Positions 12,061-23,816 of a stretch of DNA of 64,000 nucleotides are shown piece by piece. Every line of letters starts with the position of its first letter. Position 1 is the first letter of the stretch. This stretch comes from Rana temporaria (Eukaryota; Chordata; Amphibia; Anura; Ranidae), in NCBI RefSeq assembly GCF_905171775.1, contig NC_053497.1, positions 40,275,781-40,339,780 of the forward strand. The letters run 5' to 3'. Both the position numbers and the translations under genes were made by a program. A model generated the notes under the pieces. That model saw only the letters and a list, made by a program, of their open reading frames with translations. It was not told the origin of the DNA and searched no databases.

Positions 12061-12738
12061 CATCCACAAATGGAAGCCTCCCCAACTAATTCCAATAATG
12101 TGGCACTATTCCTCCCACTAATTCCAATAATGTGGCACTATTCCTCCCACTAATTCCAATAATGTGGCACTGATCCTCCCACTAATTCAAATGATGAGGT
12201 ACTATTCCTCCCACGAATTCCAATGATGGGGCACTATTCACTCCCACTAATTCCAATGATGGGGCACTATTCCTCCCACTAATTCCAATGATGGGGCACT
12301 ATTCCTCCCACTATCTTCAATGATGGAGCACTATTCCTCCCACTAATTCCAATGATGGAGCACTATTCCTCCCACTAATTCCAATGATGGAGCACTATTC
12401 CTCCCACTAATTCCAATGATGGGGCACTGATCCTCCCACTAATTCAAATGATGAGGTACTATTCCTCCCACTAATTCCAATGATGGGGCACTATTCCTCC
12501 CACTATCTTCAATGATGAGGCACTATTCCTCCCACTAATTCCAATGATGGAGCACTATTCCTCCCACTAATTCCTATGATGGAGCACTATTCACTCCCAC
12601 TAATTCCAATGATGGAGCACTATTCCTCCCACTAATTCCAATGATGGGGCACTATTCCTCCCACTAATTCCAATGATGGAGCACTATTCCTCCCACTATC
12701 TTCAATGATGAGGCACTATTCCTCCCACTAATTCCAAT
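12061..12738 (+). repeat. 32-bp minisatellite, about 21 copies
   Basis: Each unit combines CACTATTCCTCCCACTAATT with CCAATGATGGGG or close variants. Units of 33 bp arise from an extra base in ATTCACTCCC. The array is cut at 12738 by the LTR-like insertion and resumes at 14714. Confidence 0.9.
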
Positions 12739-14713
12739 TGTAGCACTACCCCCGAAGGAGCTGCTGGTTTGTTTTGGGTGGCATGTTACCTCATGGCTCC
12801 TCCGCCGTCTTAGGGGTGTATGGTGCATATAGCAGTAGTAACGGAATGTCCACAACAGGTGTCTTTTGCTGTGCTTTTTATTACCCAGCCGGGTAAAAAC
12901 AATAAAACTTGTGGTGAAGAAGGTAGAGTTGAAAGGAGAAGAAGAATAGCAATTCAGGCCTAGTAATAGGGAAACAATCTTGTTCCCACGTGTAACACTT
13001 CTTGCGGCACTCCTGCTTGAGTGGGAATAGCGTACCTGGACAGGCCTCTCTCACTGACTTGGCAGCCAGAGTATTGCTCAAACTTTTAAGGAAAAGTCTC
13101 TGCCACAGACCCTCCTGGAATGGATTCAGAGAGAAACCTCTGCCGCAGGCCCTCCTGATTGTGGTTACAGAGATGAACCTCCTTGGTAGAAGTACGCCTG
13201 GATCTCCTTCAAGTTACTTTCAGGTACCGACTGATAGGTGATCAGCCTCTCAGTGTCCAGATACCTCGATCCCTGGTGGTTTGTCGAGACCCTATTGGAT
13301 CGCCAGCCTCTCATTGGCTCTCCTCATATAGACTCCCCACCGAACAGCTATACCGCTTGGGATCTTCAGGGTTGGGAACCCAGTCGACCACTGGGCTCCC
13401 TGCCACAGCTCAATTGTTCCAGACCAACATGGTCCCGAAACCAAGAACTCCGCGTGGCACGCACGCCCTGGCCCGGTAGGCTATAACGCCGGGGCGCCGT
13501 GGTGCAGACACCCTAAAGGTGGATGCAGCACTCGAAGAAGAAGACCCAGAACAAATGCCATCTGCCCCATAAATACCCTCCCCCAGCATGCACAGCGAGG
13601 CCCAACCCTCCTGATTGGCTGCTGGGGAAGAGCACCCAAGCCTTGACTCCACTGCTGCCACCTACTGTCCTGGGGTGGGAAGAGAACCCCAGCAACAACA
13701 GAATGAGCCCATAGCACAGCCAAGCTGAGACAGAGACCCAATTTTGAACACATTAACCAGATCAGAGTTTAACTAACACTCTGAGCTCCCTCTAAATTTA
13801 ACTAGCACCGGTACTTTGAAGTAGCTATGATTAAACACTAAGGGCTAGATTCAGAAAGCCCGCCGTAACTTTGTGCGGGCGTAGCGTATCTCAGATACGC
13901 TACGCCGCCGTAACTTAGTGAGGCAGGTTCTGTATTCAGAAAGAACCTGCGCCCTAAGTTACGGCGGCGTAGCGTAAATGTGCTGGCGTAAGCGCGCCTA
14001 ATTCAAATTGTGAAGAGGTGGGTGTGTTTTATGTAAATAAAACATGACCCCCACATAAATGACGTTTCTAACGAACGGCGCATGCGCCGTCCGTGAACGT
14101 ATCCCACGTCGCAAATAGTCAATGCTTTCGACGTGAACGTAATTTACGCAAAGCCCTATTTGCGAACGACTTACGCAAACGACGTAAAATTCGACACTGT
14201 CCCGACGTCCATACTTAACATTGGCTATGCCTCATATAGCAGGAGGAACTTTACGCCGGAAAAAGCCTTACGTAAACAACGTAAAAAAATCCGCCGGGCG
14301 CACGTACGTTTCTGAATCGGCGTATCTAGCTCATTTGCATATTCTATGTGGAAATCAACGGAAGCGCCACCTAGCGACCAGCGTAAATATGCACCCTAAG
14401 ATACGACGTCGTAGGAGACTTACGCCGGTCGTATCTTAGCAACATTTAAGCGTATCTCAATTTGAGCATACGCTTAAAGATACGACGGCGCGGATTCGGA
14501 CTTACGACGGCGTATCTACTGATACGCCCGTCGTAAGTGTTACTGAATCTAGCCCCAAGTATAGTGTGAAACGCGTCAGCTCTGCCGGTGTGCTGTGACA
14601 TGTAGTGCTGTTATTCTATTTGGATTTTACAATAAATGCAACTTTTATTAGTAGTGTAGCTGTCCAGAAGAATTTGTTCTCTTGTTTTGCAAACTTAGTA
14701 ACCAGGCACTACA
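12739..14713. mobile_element. Solo-LTR-like element, copy 1 (carries MITE C)
   Basis: It begins TGTAGCACTACCCCCG and ends CCAGGCACTACA, with CAAT on both sides (12735-12738 and 14714-14717). A second copy at 20485-21625 shares most of its length (for example AGGAGCTGCTGGTT, GGACAGGCCTCT, TGGATCTCCTTCAA). Without the nested MITE the length is about 1.26 kb, against 1.14 kb for copy 2. TG...CA ends and 4-bp duplications fit a solo LTR of an LTR retroelement. No gag or pol is present, and retroelement type is unknown. Confidence 0.6.
13842..14555. mobile_element. GGGCCAGATTCA-family MITE, copy C
   Basis: It begins GGGCTAGATTCAG and ends CTGAATCTAGCCC inside the solo-LTR-like element, and it is absent from the sister copy at 20485-21625. 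Flanks TAA and CAA may be a mutated triplet duplication. Interior carries GCGCATGCGCCGTCCGTGAA and ATACGACGGCG phrases. Confidence 0.75.
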
Positions 14714-14890
14714 CAATGATGGGGCACTATTCCTCCCACCAATTCCAATGATGGGGCACTATTCCTCCTCCTACTGACCACAGACACTATGCCATTTTTT
14801 TTTTACTCCCACTGACTACCAAGCCTGAGGCATTATTTAATCCCACTGATGCTGGGGCCTTTTTATACTCCCACTGCCCCCCCTAAAGTC
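14714..14890 (+). repeat. Remainder of the 32-bp minisatellite, degenerating
   Basis: It resumes with CAATGATGGGGCACTATTCC directly after the LTR-like insertion, then decays into related CTCCCACTGA phrases. Confidence 0.75.
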
Positions 14891-15544
14891 TGAAGGACAG
14901 TAAACTTTGTTTAGAAAGCTTGGAGACCCTGCTATAATGAGGTGGGCCAAAAGAAACAAACAAACCAATGTGAACACAGTAGGGTCTTGTTAAAACAGAA
15001 GAAATCCATAAGTCTGTCTTCCATCACAGATACAAAAATATGGGCTATATCCTTCATTTTAGAATAATATACACACAACATGTACTGCCATGTATTGCCG
15101 GCCATGTACTGCCTGTTATACAGTATGTACTCGTAGATTGGTAGTAGTCATGTCTGCAGTGTGACGTATAGAGGAGCTCAGGTCCTGTGCAGATGCAGTA
15201 AACACTGAGGAGCTCTACCTCCTCCTCCTCCTTCCTGGAGTAGCCAGAGGCAGGAAGTTGACCAGTGATGTGTGTTATTGTATCTAAAAACAGCTGTTTC
15301 TTCTCAGTAGACACGAGGGCCTGACCTCTCCCAATCCAACATCTCACTATACAGTGTGTGGAGGAATGTGTGTGAAGACATGTCTCTCACTGCTCTGTGC
15401 AGAAGGCAGCAGGGCTAAAATTCCAGTGTGGACCGCTTACCAATAAAAAGGTCATTCCCGTAAATGTGTTTAAAATAAAATGTTTGGACAGCTTTAAAGG
15501 GACCCTTTTTTTTTTTAAAAAGAAAAACTTTCCTGAAAGAAACT
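14891..15544. other. Non-coding stretch, no gene seen
   Basis: A 97-codon minus-strand frame at 15054-15347 resembles nothing I know. A short inverted pair (ACTGTACAGTATGTACT-like phrases) lies near 15080-15135. Possibly single-copy DNA. Confidence 0.35.
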
Positions 15545-16513
15545 TTAACCACTTAAGCCCCGGACCATTTGGCTGCACTGCGACGCTTTAACTGACAATT
15601 GTGCGGTCGTGCGACATGGTTCCCAAACAAAATTGACGTCCTTTTCCCCCCAAAAATATAGCTTTCTTTTGGTGGTATTTGATCACCTCTGCGGTTTTTA
15701 TTTTTTTAAAAACAAAAAAAGAGCGTCAATTTTGAAAAAAAAAACTGTATTTTTTACAAAAAAATATAAAAAAACTATTTTTTTTCTCAGGTTAGGCCGA
15801 TATGTATTCTTCTACATATCTTTGGTAAAAAAAATCGCAATAAGCGTTTATTGATTGGTTTGCGCAAAAGTTACAGCGTCTACAAAATAGGGAATAGTTT
15901 TATGGCATTTTTAGTAATTTTTTTTCTTAGTAGTAATGGCGGTGATCTGCGATTTTTATCGCGACTGCGACATTATGGTGGACACATCGGACACTTTTTA
16001 CATCATTTTGGGACCATTGTCATTTTTACAGCGATCAGTGCTATAAAAATGCACTAATTGCTGTGTAAATGGCACTGGCAGGGAAGGGGTTAATCACTTT
16101 TTTGTGGTTGAACTGGATGGACTTGTGTCTTTTTTCAACCTGACTAACTATGTAACTATGTAACTAGGGGCGAGGAAGGGGTTAAGTGTGTGTTAGGGAG
16201 TGATTCTGATTAGGGGGGCTGGGCTACAAGTGACACGACAGTAATCACTGCTCCCGATGACAAGGAGAAGTAGATCACTGTCCTGTCACTAGGCAGAACA
16301 GGGAAATGCCTTGTTTACATAGGCATCTCCCTGTTTTGCTGCTCCGTGACACGATCATGGGACACCGGCGGACATCGAGTCCGTGGGTCCAGCAGGCACG
16401 ATCGTGGAGCTTGTGGCGGGATTTTCAAAGCAACGTACAGGTACTTACTTCGCTTTGCCCCGCCAAATTATTCTGCCGGTGTATATGTTCATTGGGCGGT
16501 CAGCAAGTGGTTA
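15545..16513. mobile_element. TTAACCACTTG-family element, second long copy
   Basis: It starts TTAACCACTTAAGCCC and ends CAGCAAGTGGTTA. It shares AAAATTGACGTCC, GGCCGATATGTATTC, AGTAATGGCGGTGATC and GCGATCAGTGCTATAAAAAT with 10809-11702. A CR1-type tail is inserted at 16106-16165. Confidence 0.65.
16106..16165 (+). mobile_element. CR1-type LINE 3'-tail fragment
   Basis: GGTTGAACTGGATGGACTTG, then AACCTGACTAACTATGTAAC. It is the same tail, in the same sense, that in reverse complement begins the CR1 fragment at 49062. Confidence 0.6.
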
Positions 16514-16667
16514 CTTAGATTGGTTACTGACCCAAAATGGCCACCAAATCTAATCGGATAGCTGCCTCCCTGTGACCGCCAAATGTCAAATTCTGACCCT
16601 ACCATCTTCGCCACATCTAGATGTCTAAATGCATTGCTGCCATGTGATTGACTGATTAGCAATTTGT

Positions 16668-16850
16668 GTTACCAAGCAATTGAACAGGTGTACCTAATAA
16701 AGTGGCTGGTGAGTGTATATTCCCTGCCCTCAAGGAGCTTACAATCTAAACTCACATTCATTCATATACTAGGGACAATTTTTAGACAGGAGCCAATTAA
16801 CTTACCAGCAGGCACAGGGAGAACATGTTCACAATGAGCCTGGTGTGAAG
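16668..16850. mobile_element. Transposon remnants
   Basis: AACAGGTGTACCTAATAAAG with GTGGCTGGTGAGTGTA looks like the end of an old DNA transposon. It is followed by CTCAAGGAGCTTACAATCTA and TACTAGGGACAATTTTTAGA, a phrase I associate with amphibian repeat tails. Family assignment is from memory only. Confidence 0.35.
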
Positions 16851-16862
16851 GCAGCCTGACTG

Positions 16863-18332
16863 GGGACTAGGGAAGTTCAACTCGAACATCGGGTGATTGC
16901 CTGTTCGCCAAATAGCGAACAATTTAGGGTGTTTACTGCAAATTTTTGTTTTTTTCGGAAGCAGTGATTTTATTAATGCTTAAAGTGAAACAATAAAAGT
17001 GAAATATTCCTTTAAATCTCGTACCTAAGGGGGTGTCTATAGTATGCCTGTAAAGTAGCGCACGATTCCCGTGTTTATAACAATCTCTGCACAAAATAAA
17101 ATTTCTAAAGGAAAAAAAGTCATTTAAAACTATGGCTATAATGCAGTGGAATAATGTCAATGCTCTGTCTAATTGGGCGACTAAGTGGCAGATGAGGTTT
17201 AATGTAGATAAATGTAAAGTTATGCACTTGGGGGCTAAGAATATGCATGCATCATACATACTAGGGGGAGTACAACTGGGGGGATCCGTAGTGGAGAAGG
17301 ATCTGGGGGTTTTGGTAGCTCATAAACTCAATAATAGCATGCAATGCCAAGCTGCGGTTTCCAAAGCGAGCAAAGTCCTTTCTTGTATTAAGAGGGGTAT
17401 GGACTCCAGAGATAGAGATATTATTTTGCCCCTATACAAATCTTTAGTAAGACCTCATCTGGAATATGCAGTTCAGTTTTGGGCTCCAGTTCTCAAGAAC
17501 TCCCCCCCCCCCCCAGTCCATTACCAGGCCCTTTGGGTCTGGTATGAATATTAAGGGGAACCCCAAACCAAAATTTAGAAAAAAATAGTATGGTGGTCCC
17601 CCCCAAATTCCATATCAGGCCCTTCAGGTCTGGTATGGATTTTAAGGGGAACCCTGCGCCAATTTTTTTTTTAAATGGCGTAGGGGTCCCCCTCAAAATC
17701 CATACCAGACAAGAGCCTCATTCCCACAACCCTTGCCCAGTAGTTGTGGGGGTCTGCGGGCGGGGGGCTTATCGAAATCTGGAAGCCACCTTTAACAAGG
17801 AGAACCCCAGATCCCGCCCCCCCCCCCCATGTGAATTGGTAATTTTACCATTTCACAAAAAAAAGTGTCAAAAAAGTGACATCTTTGTTTAAAAAAAATC
17901 TAATTCTTCCGGAACTCGAGAATGAAATTTTTATTTTTTTAAATAAAGGACTTGTCCCAAGCTGGCTCTTGTGTTTTTTACAATTTTGACGGTTTTTTTT
18001 TGGTGACAAATTCCGATAAGCCCCCCGCATGCAGACCCCCACAACCAACGGGCAAGGGTTGTGGAGATGAGGCCCCCATCAACAACTGCTCCCAGAAAAA
18101 CTGCCATTTTTTAAAAAAAAATTTGCATTGATACATGTCCCCTGGGGCAGGACACGGGTCCCCAAACACTTTTTATGACAATAACTTGCATATTAACCTT
18201 TAAAATGAGCACTTTTGATTTTTCACGTTTGTGTCCCACAGACTTTAACGGTGTTTGCGTGTTCGAACAAATTTTTTGTCTGTTCGCATGTTCTGCTGCG
18301 AACCGAACCGGGGGGTGTTCGGCTCATCCCTA
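16863..18332. mobile_element. GTTCG-ended interspersed element, copy 2
   Basis: It opens AAGTTCAACTCGAACATCGG and closes with CGAACCGAACCGGGGGGTGT then TCATCCCTACT. It shares long blocks with 5930-7092. The middle holds a CR1 LINE fragment (17138-17499) and two copies of a block with CCAGGCCC or CAGGCCC and TTAAGGGGAACCC (about 17520-17700). The last 500 bp is partly inverted with respect to the start. Confidence 0.5.
17138..17499 (+). pseudogene. CR1-type LINE reverse-transcriptase C-terminal fragment
   Basis: An open frame reads through the conserved end of a CR1-like ORF2: MRFNVDKCKVMHLGAKN, VVEKDLGVLV, then RPHLEYAVQFWAPVLKN. This is the region after the RT catalytic core, in the thumb/connection part. 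It is cut at both ends: it starts in mid-protein and stops in a run of C residues. The minus-strand fragment at 49062-49999 encodes the same stretch. It is a dead 5'-truncated insertion, not a host gene, although the frame extends to a 140-codon ORF. Confidence 0.85.
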
Positions 18333-18836
18333 CTGGGAACACTCACAGATAAACCGCAGATTATAACTGAGCAGTATCCTTTGGACACTGTGATCACAGA
18401 GCGCTCCACCAACACCCTGTAGTGGGCGCACGGTGGGTGCAATGACGGGATCACATTATATAACAGCCTCCCAGAACTAGCCGTCTGCGCTATAGCTGTC
18501 ATTTGGCTATAGCGTGACCGGCAAGTAGTTAGGCACAACTACAGCCAAAATTCGACGCTGGGGCCCGGTCAGGTGTTTATTGCGCTCTGTGTGGAAATTT
18601 CCCCTCTCTTCCTGTCAGGAAATAATAGGTATTCTCTTCAATGGGAACATAGACATGAACAAAAACAAAAACACAGTTTCATTAACATATGGAAAGCGTA
18701 GAACTTTTGACAATGTTTTTTTCCCTGCCCCATGACAACCATTCTGTAAGGGCGTCAGAGGGAAAGGAAGTGAGAGAAAATCTCCCCAATGGGGTCACAG
18801 ACAGAAGTAAAAACCTGATGAAAATTCTACCTCTGA
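18333..18836. other. Non-coding stretch, no gene seen
   Basis: GC-rich first half (possible fragment of an interspersed repeat), then AT-rich. A 97-codon minus frame has no recognisable similarity. Confidence 0.35.
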
Positions 18837-19185
18837 TGCCCTGTACACATGATCGGAATTTCCTATGGGGTAAAATCCGATGGAATTTTCTGTCGGAATT
18901 CCGTTCAAGCTGTCTTGCATACACACCGTCAGACCGAATTCCGACTGTCCAAAACACGGTGACGTAAAACAGTACAACGAGCCGAGAAAAATGAAGTTCA
19001 ATGCATCCGAGCATGTGTCGACTTGATTCTGAGCATGCGTGGTTTCTTCTCTGTCAGAGTTCCACACAGACGATCATGTTCTATTTCTAAACTCCGACAA
19101 AAAAAAGTCAGATGGGGCCCACACACAGATGAAAAAATTCCGTCTGACTTTTTTCATCGGAAATTCCGATCGTGTGTACAAAGCA
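18837..19185. mobile_element. PIF/Harbinger-like MITE
   Basis: Left end TGCCCTGTACACATGATCGG, right end CCGATCGTGTGTACAAAGCA. Internal phrases ACGGTGACGTAAAACAGTAC and ATTCTGAGCATGCGTGG are shared with other copies. Flanks TGA and TTG do not give a clean duplication. Confidence 0.65.
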
Positions 19186-20360
19186 TTGCACACTCTTCAA
19201 ATCTTTAAAAAATTAGGCTTTAGTCTTTTCATCCTGAATAGAAATGAGTGATGTTCAGTCAGCGTATCTGCGTTTTGCAGAGTCACGCAGTTTCCTGGAG
19301 GGCGCTGACAGAGATCAGCTGTGGGTTCATTACAAGCTGAGGACTGTATCAGCAGATGCTATCCAGTCTTCAGAGGGTCTGTGGAGCCGGGTGATAAAGG
19401 TGGGGGCAGGATGCTCCTCAGTGCTGAGGCCAATATGGCCTGGCATATCCCTTCTGGGGTTTATTTTTAGAGCCCACAGCTGTTTTAGTCTTTTGAACAG
19501 TGATATCTGTCAGCGGGCAGTGCAGGGTTGGAGTGTCAGGGAGGAAGAAGATGAAGGCTCGCTTTACTTAGTATGGGAAAGAGAACAATTCAGATCTGGG
19601 GAGAATGCCAAACCTGCGAGCCTCGCCTGTCACGTATGGATTGTAATGCATCCAGTGAGACGCCCACATGATGAAATCACACAATTGCAACAAGACAAGG
19701 GATGAGCAAAATGGGGAGTTTTTCTTGAAATTTTCACTAAAATCTGCGAATTTTAGTAAATTGCATTGATGTCAAAAGTTGGGGGGGGGGGGGCGGGGGC
19801 AGTAAAACCCTGCAATTGAGCCACAGTTTTGCCACCCCCAACTGCTTCCCCCTTTAGCTGCAGAGGCAGCACCCAAGAGTGCACACATGCAGCGGCCACA
19901 GCAAAAATGTTAACCTATCGCTTTCGGTGGGCACTACCACCCACTAATCACTACCCATTAAAGTCAATCAGACTGCTCTGCACCAACCGTGTGCATTGCA
20001 CGTAGTTGTGGCAAACTAGTATGGGGTCAAATCGGTTAAAGCCGGTGGTGGGGTGGGGCAATACAGCGCCACCTCACTGCCTGTCAAACACCTCTGAAAG
20101 CAATCCAACTGATCACTTGTAAGCGGCTGGGTGTCAAATGCTTATGGTTTATTAAAAGGTTCTGTTGTTTTTTAGTTGATGCCTATGGTTAGATGTCTTT
20201 GTTATACTATTACGCTGTTTAAATTGTGCTTGCCCTGCTAAGGTGGTACTCCCAGGGAGCTAAGAGTTAACACTGCTGGCTAGGCTTTCCTGGGCTTTTT
20301 GGGGAAGTACCGTCCACAGTCCTCTGATGGGCCAAACACATAAAAAGAGAAGGAACCACC
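19186..20360. other. No recognised repeat; one unexplained 153-codon ORF
   Basis: An open frame at 19244-19705 (plus) has mixed composition and does not come from a tandem repeat, but I recognise no domain and it lacks a clear promoter or splice context. A G/C run lies at about 19780-19797. At 19720-19775 an AAATTTTCACTAAAATCTGC-like phrase resembles 32680-32720. Otherwise nothing seen. Confidence 0.3.
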
Positions 20361-20484
20361 TCTCACAAACAGACATTTCTTTTGGTGGTATTTAATCATC
20401 GCTGGGTTATTAATTTTTTCGATATAAACGATTTTTTTTAAAAACACACTTTTTTTAGTTTGTAAAATGTTGCAAATAAGTAAT
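20361..20484. mobile_element. TTAACCACTTG-family fragment, left part
   Basis: TTCTTTTGGTGGTATTTAATC and TTTTTTCGATATAAACG match the interior of the family. It continues at 21626 after the LTR-like insertion. Confidence 0.5.
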
Positions 20485-21625
20485 CGTAGCACTTCCCCCG
20501 GAGGAGCTGCTGGTTGTTTTGGGTGGCACGATTACCTCATGGCTCCCCCAAATTCCTAGGGGGGAATGATGCGTATTGCATTTGCTAGAAGTAAAGTAAT
20601 GTCCGCAACAGGTGCTCTTTTTTACCCAGCCTGCTAAAAACAATAAACTTGTGGTGAGGAAAGTAAAGTTGAAGAAGAAAGGAGAATAGCAGATTCAGGC
20701 GTGATAAAAAGGAAACAGTCCTGCTCCCAAGCGTAACACTTCTTTGCGCCACTCTTGCCTGAGTGGGGTTAGCGTACCCGGACAGGCCTCTATCACTAAC
20801 CTGGCAGCTGGAGTATCACTTGAACATTTGTAGGATAAAGTCCCTGCCACAGACCCTGCTTAGTGAACTTGAACTTGAGGAAAAGTATCTGCCACAGACC
20901 CTCCTTGGTGAACGTCAGGGAGACACCTCTGCCACAGAGCCTCTCTGATTTGTAGTTATGGAGGCAATCCTCCTCAGGTAAATTACGCCTGGATCTCCTT
21001 CAACTTGTCGCTCAGGTACCGACTGACAGGTGATCAATCCTTCAGTGTCCGGCTATCTTGAACCCCGGTGGTTTGTCGAGGCCCTTTTGGATCGCCAGCC
21101 TCTCAATGGCGCTGCTCAGACAGACTCCCAACCGAACAGCAGTAAAGCTTGGGATCCTCAAAGGTGGGAACCCAGTCGATCACTGGGTCCCCGTCGCTGT
21201 TCAGATGCTCGGGACCATTGTGGTCCCGGAACCAGGAACATTGCGTGGCACGCACGCCACGGCCAGGTAGGCCATAACGCCCGGGCGCTGTGATGTGGTC
21301 ACCCTAAAGGTGGGTGCCAGACTTGGAGAAGAAGACCCAGAACCAATGGCGTCTGCCCCATAAATATCCCTCCCAGCATGCACAGCAAGGTCAAACCCTC
21401 CTGATTGGCTGCTGGGAAAGAGCACCCAAACCTTGACTCCACTGCTGCCACCTGCAGCACCGGGGTTGGAAGAACACCCTAGCACAACAGAATAAGCCCA
21501 CAGCACAGCCAAGCTGAGACAGAGACCCTGTTTAACACATAACAATTTGGATCAGAGTTTAACTACACTCTGATCTCCCTCTAAATTTAACTAGCACCGG
21601 TACTGAAAAGTAACCAGGCGCTACA
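20485..21625. mobile_element. Solo-LTR-like element, copy 2
   Basis: It begins CGTAGCACTTCCCCCG and ends CCAGGCGCTACA, flanked by TAAT on both sides (20481-20484 and 21626-21629). It is colinear with copy 1 at 12739-14713 apart from the MITE. The first base differs from the TG expected of an LTR, probably by mutation. The 114-codon ORF on the minus strand is also partly present in copy 1, but it is a fragment with no recognised domain. Confidence 0.6.
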
Positions 21626-22230
21626 TAATTTTTCTTCATAAATTTGGGCCAACATTTATACTGCTACATATCTTTGGTAAAAATAGCCCAAATTAGTTTA
21701 TATTATTTAGTCTGTGTGAAGGTTATAGAGTCCACAAGCTATGGTGCCAATCATTGAATATTGATCACATCTAATGTACTGATCTAATTTCTTGAGACAC
21801 TAACAAGCTAGAACAGTACAAATACCATTTTTGGAAAGTAGACATTCCAAGGTATTTAGTAAGAGGCATAGTGAGTTTTTTGAATTTGTAATTTTTTCTC
21901 AATATTTTTTAATTTTTTACACAAACTTGTCATATTATGGGACAGACACACACAGGGAGATGACAGGCAGGAAGGAGGGGGTGAAGGGGAGAGAGGAGAG
22001 CAGTGGGGACAGCAGCGTATGACGAAGGGACATAATCAGACCACGGTGGTCAGGGCGGAGGAGCCCTGATTATCGTGTCAGTACAGAGATGGGCATACAG
22101 GAAGTGGCAGGTACCAGGAGGTTTTTTTTACTGTGTGCTGTGTAATCTGCTTTAAGGGACCAGATTTTTAAAATGAAATCCGGGGACATTTTTTTTTTAC
22201 TAGTAATGGCAGCAATCAGCGACTCTCTGC
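21626..22230. mobile_element. TTAACCACTTG-family fragment, right part
   Basis: ACATATCTTTGGTAAAAATAG and ACTAGTAATGGCAGCAATCAGC match internal landmarks of this family. A purine-rich GGGGAGAGAGGAGAGCAGTG segment lies near 21985. No ORF of note. Confidence 0.4.
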
Positions 22231-22690
22231 CCGTCGCCGCCCGCCTCACAGCCTGTCAAGTCTTACTCTCTGGGCCCCGGCTACTACTGGTTGGGGACCC
22301 GAGGAAGATCACTCCGCCAAGGAAGGCAAGGAGATAAGCTGGCAGGCGACTGGCCGGGACTTGAGCCAAGGCAGAAGAACATGCAAGCCCAGCTAAATGG
22401 GCATGCACCCGAAACTGAAGAAATATTCCCTCCTCTTCGACCAGCACATGATCATCAGAAAGGGGCATAGATAATGAAAAAATAGACCCCCTAAGCTAGT
22501 AGGCGTGGCGGAGCGGGGGTGTGTAACTCAGATTTTTTTTTTTCAATTCTGCACTGACTGTCTTTGAAATTTCCCCAGCCCTTGTTCAAATCCAATCCAG
22601 GGACAAAACCAGGGACAGAGTAGGTCCGGGGACAGTGTCCTCAATCCGGGGACTGTCCCCTGAAACTGGGATGGCTGGTCACCCTACTTT
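22231..22690. mobile_element. Interspersed repeat; empty-site sister of 51700-52740
   Basis: GAAGAAATATTCCCTCC, CCAGCACATGATCATCAGAA and CCGGGGACAGTG are shared with 51700-52740. Here GCACTGACTGTCTTTGAAAT is uninterrupted at about 22551. The sister copy has a 722-bp MITE at the ACT in this phrase. Confidence 0.65.
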
Positions 22691-23138
22691 AAAGTAGAAC
22701 TATGGGAAAAACTTTTTTCATATTGGATAGAGCAAAGGGGAGGGGCTAACCCATGTCAGATTGTTTTTCCCCATGTGGATCCCATTGGGGGGAAATCCCT
22801 TCACTTCCTGTCCCATAGCCAAACAGGAATGAGAGGAAATCCCTGCAAATTAAGGAAATTCTTTGGGGATCCCCAGGTCATCAGAACTAGTAACCCCATT
22901 GGAAGATTTCCCCTCTATACTTTTATGGGGACAACCCAAAATTTGGGGGCACAGCCAGCAATAAAAATTGACAAGTGTTCTTATTCCTCTCCTCCACTTT
23001 GTCTAAAACAAAACAAAAAAAAAATGTTGCCTTTACTTATACATGAAATCGAAACGATTTATTGCAGACATGTAAAGGCGGGAAAAAGGATGCCACCATG
23101 TACATCCCATCTTTTGGATCGAGTCTGATGAACTCACT
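22691..23138. other. Non-coding stretch, no gene seen
   Basis: Contains TTTAAAGTAGAACTATGGGA and a GGGGAAATCCCTTCACTTCCTG phrase that resembles 44060-44200 and 52780-52990, so it is probably repeat-derived. No gene. Confidence 0.4.
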
Positions 23139-23816
23139 GGGCCAGATTCAAAAAGACTGGCGTATTTTTAGGCGGGCGTAGTGCATCTCATATACGCTAC
23201 GCCGCCGTAACTTAGAGAGGCGAGTACCGTATTCAGAAAGAACTTGCGCCCTAAGTTAAGGCGGCGTAGCATAAATGGGCCGGCGTAAGCCTGCCTAATT
23301 CAAATTATCAAGGCAGTGGGCGTGTTATATTACAATGAGCCGTGACCCCATGTAAATGAGGGGCCGAACGAACGGCGCATGCGCGTGAACGTAACCTACG
23401 CCCATCCCCATTCACGTACGACTTACGCAAACGACGTAAAATACAACGCTGTTCCGACGTTTCCGACGCCCATACCTTAACATGACTTACCCCTGCTTTA
23501 TGAGGGGTAAACTTACGCCGGACATACGCCTTACGTAAATGGCATAGCTAAATCCGACGGGCGCAAGTACGTTTCTGAATCAGCGTATCTTGCTCATTTG
23601 CATAATCTACGCGTAAATAAACGGAAGTGCCCCTAGTGGCCAGCGTAAATATGCACCTAAGATACGACGGCGTAGGAGACTTACGTCGGTCGTACTAAGC
23701 CAAAATTCAGGCGTAACTTGTTTTAAGAATACCGCACATAGATACGACGGCGCATCTTTTAACTTACGCGGCGTATCAATAGATACGCCGGCGTAAAATG
23801 TTCCTGAATCTGGCCC
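23139..23816. mobile_element. GGGCCAGATTCA-family MITE, copy D (3-bp duplication ACT)
   Basis: Ends GGGCCAGATTCA and TGAATCTGGCCC, flanked by ACT on both sides (23136-23138 and 23817-23819). Interior has ACGGCGCATGCGCGTGAACG and TACGACGGCGTAGGAGACTT. No transposase. Confidence 0.85.

Noticed and set aside
12061..12738. CRISPR-like regular repeats
   Set aside because: Directly abutting minisatellite units without unique spacers, in vertebrate DNA.
17132..17554. 140-codon ORF as a host gene
   Set aside because: The sequence is the C-terminal end of a CR1-type LINE protein, truncated on both sides; the same segment recurs at 49.5-50.0 kb.
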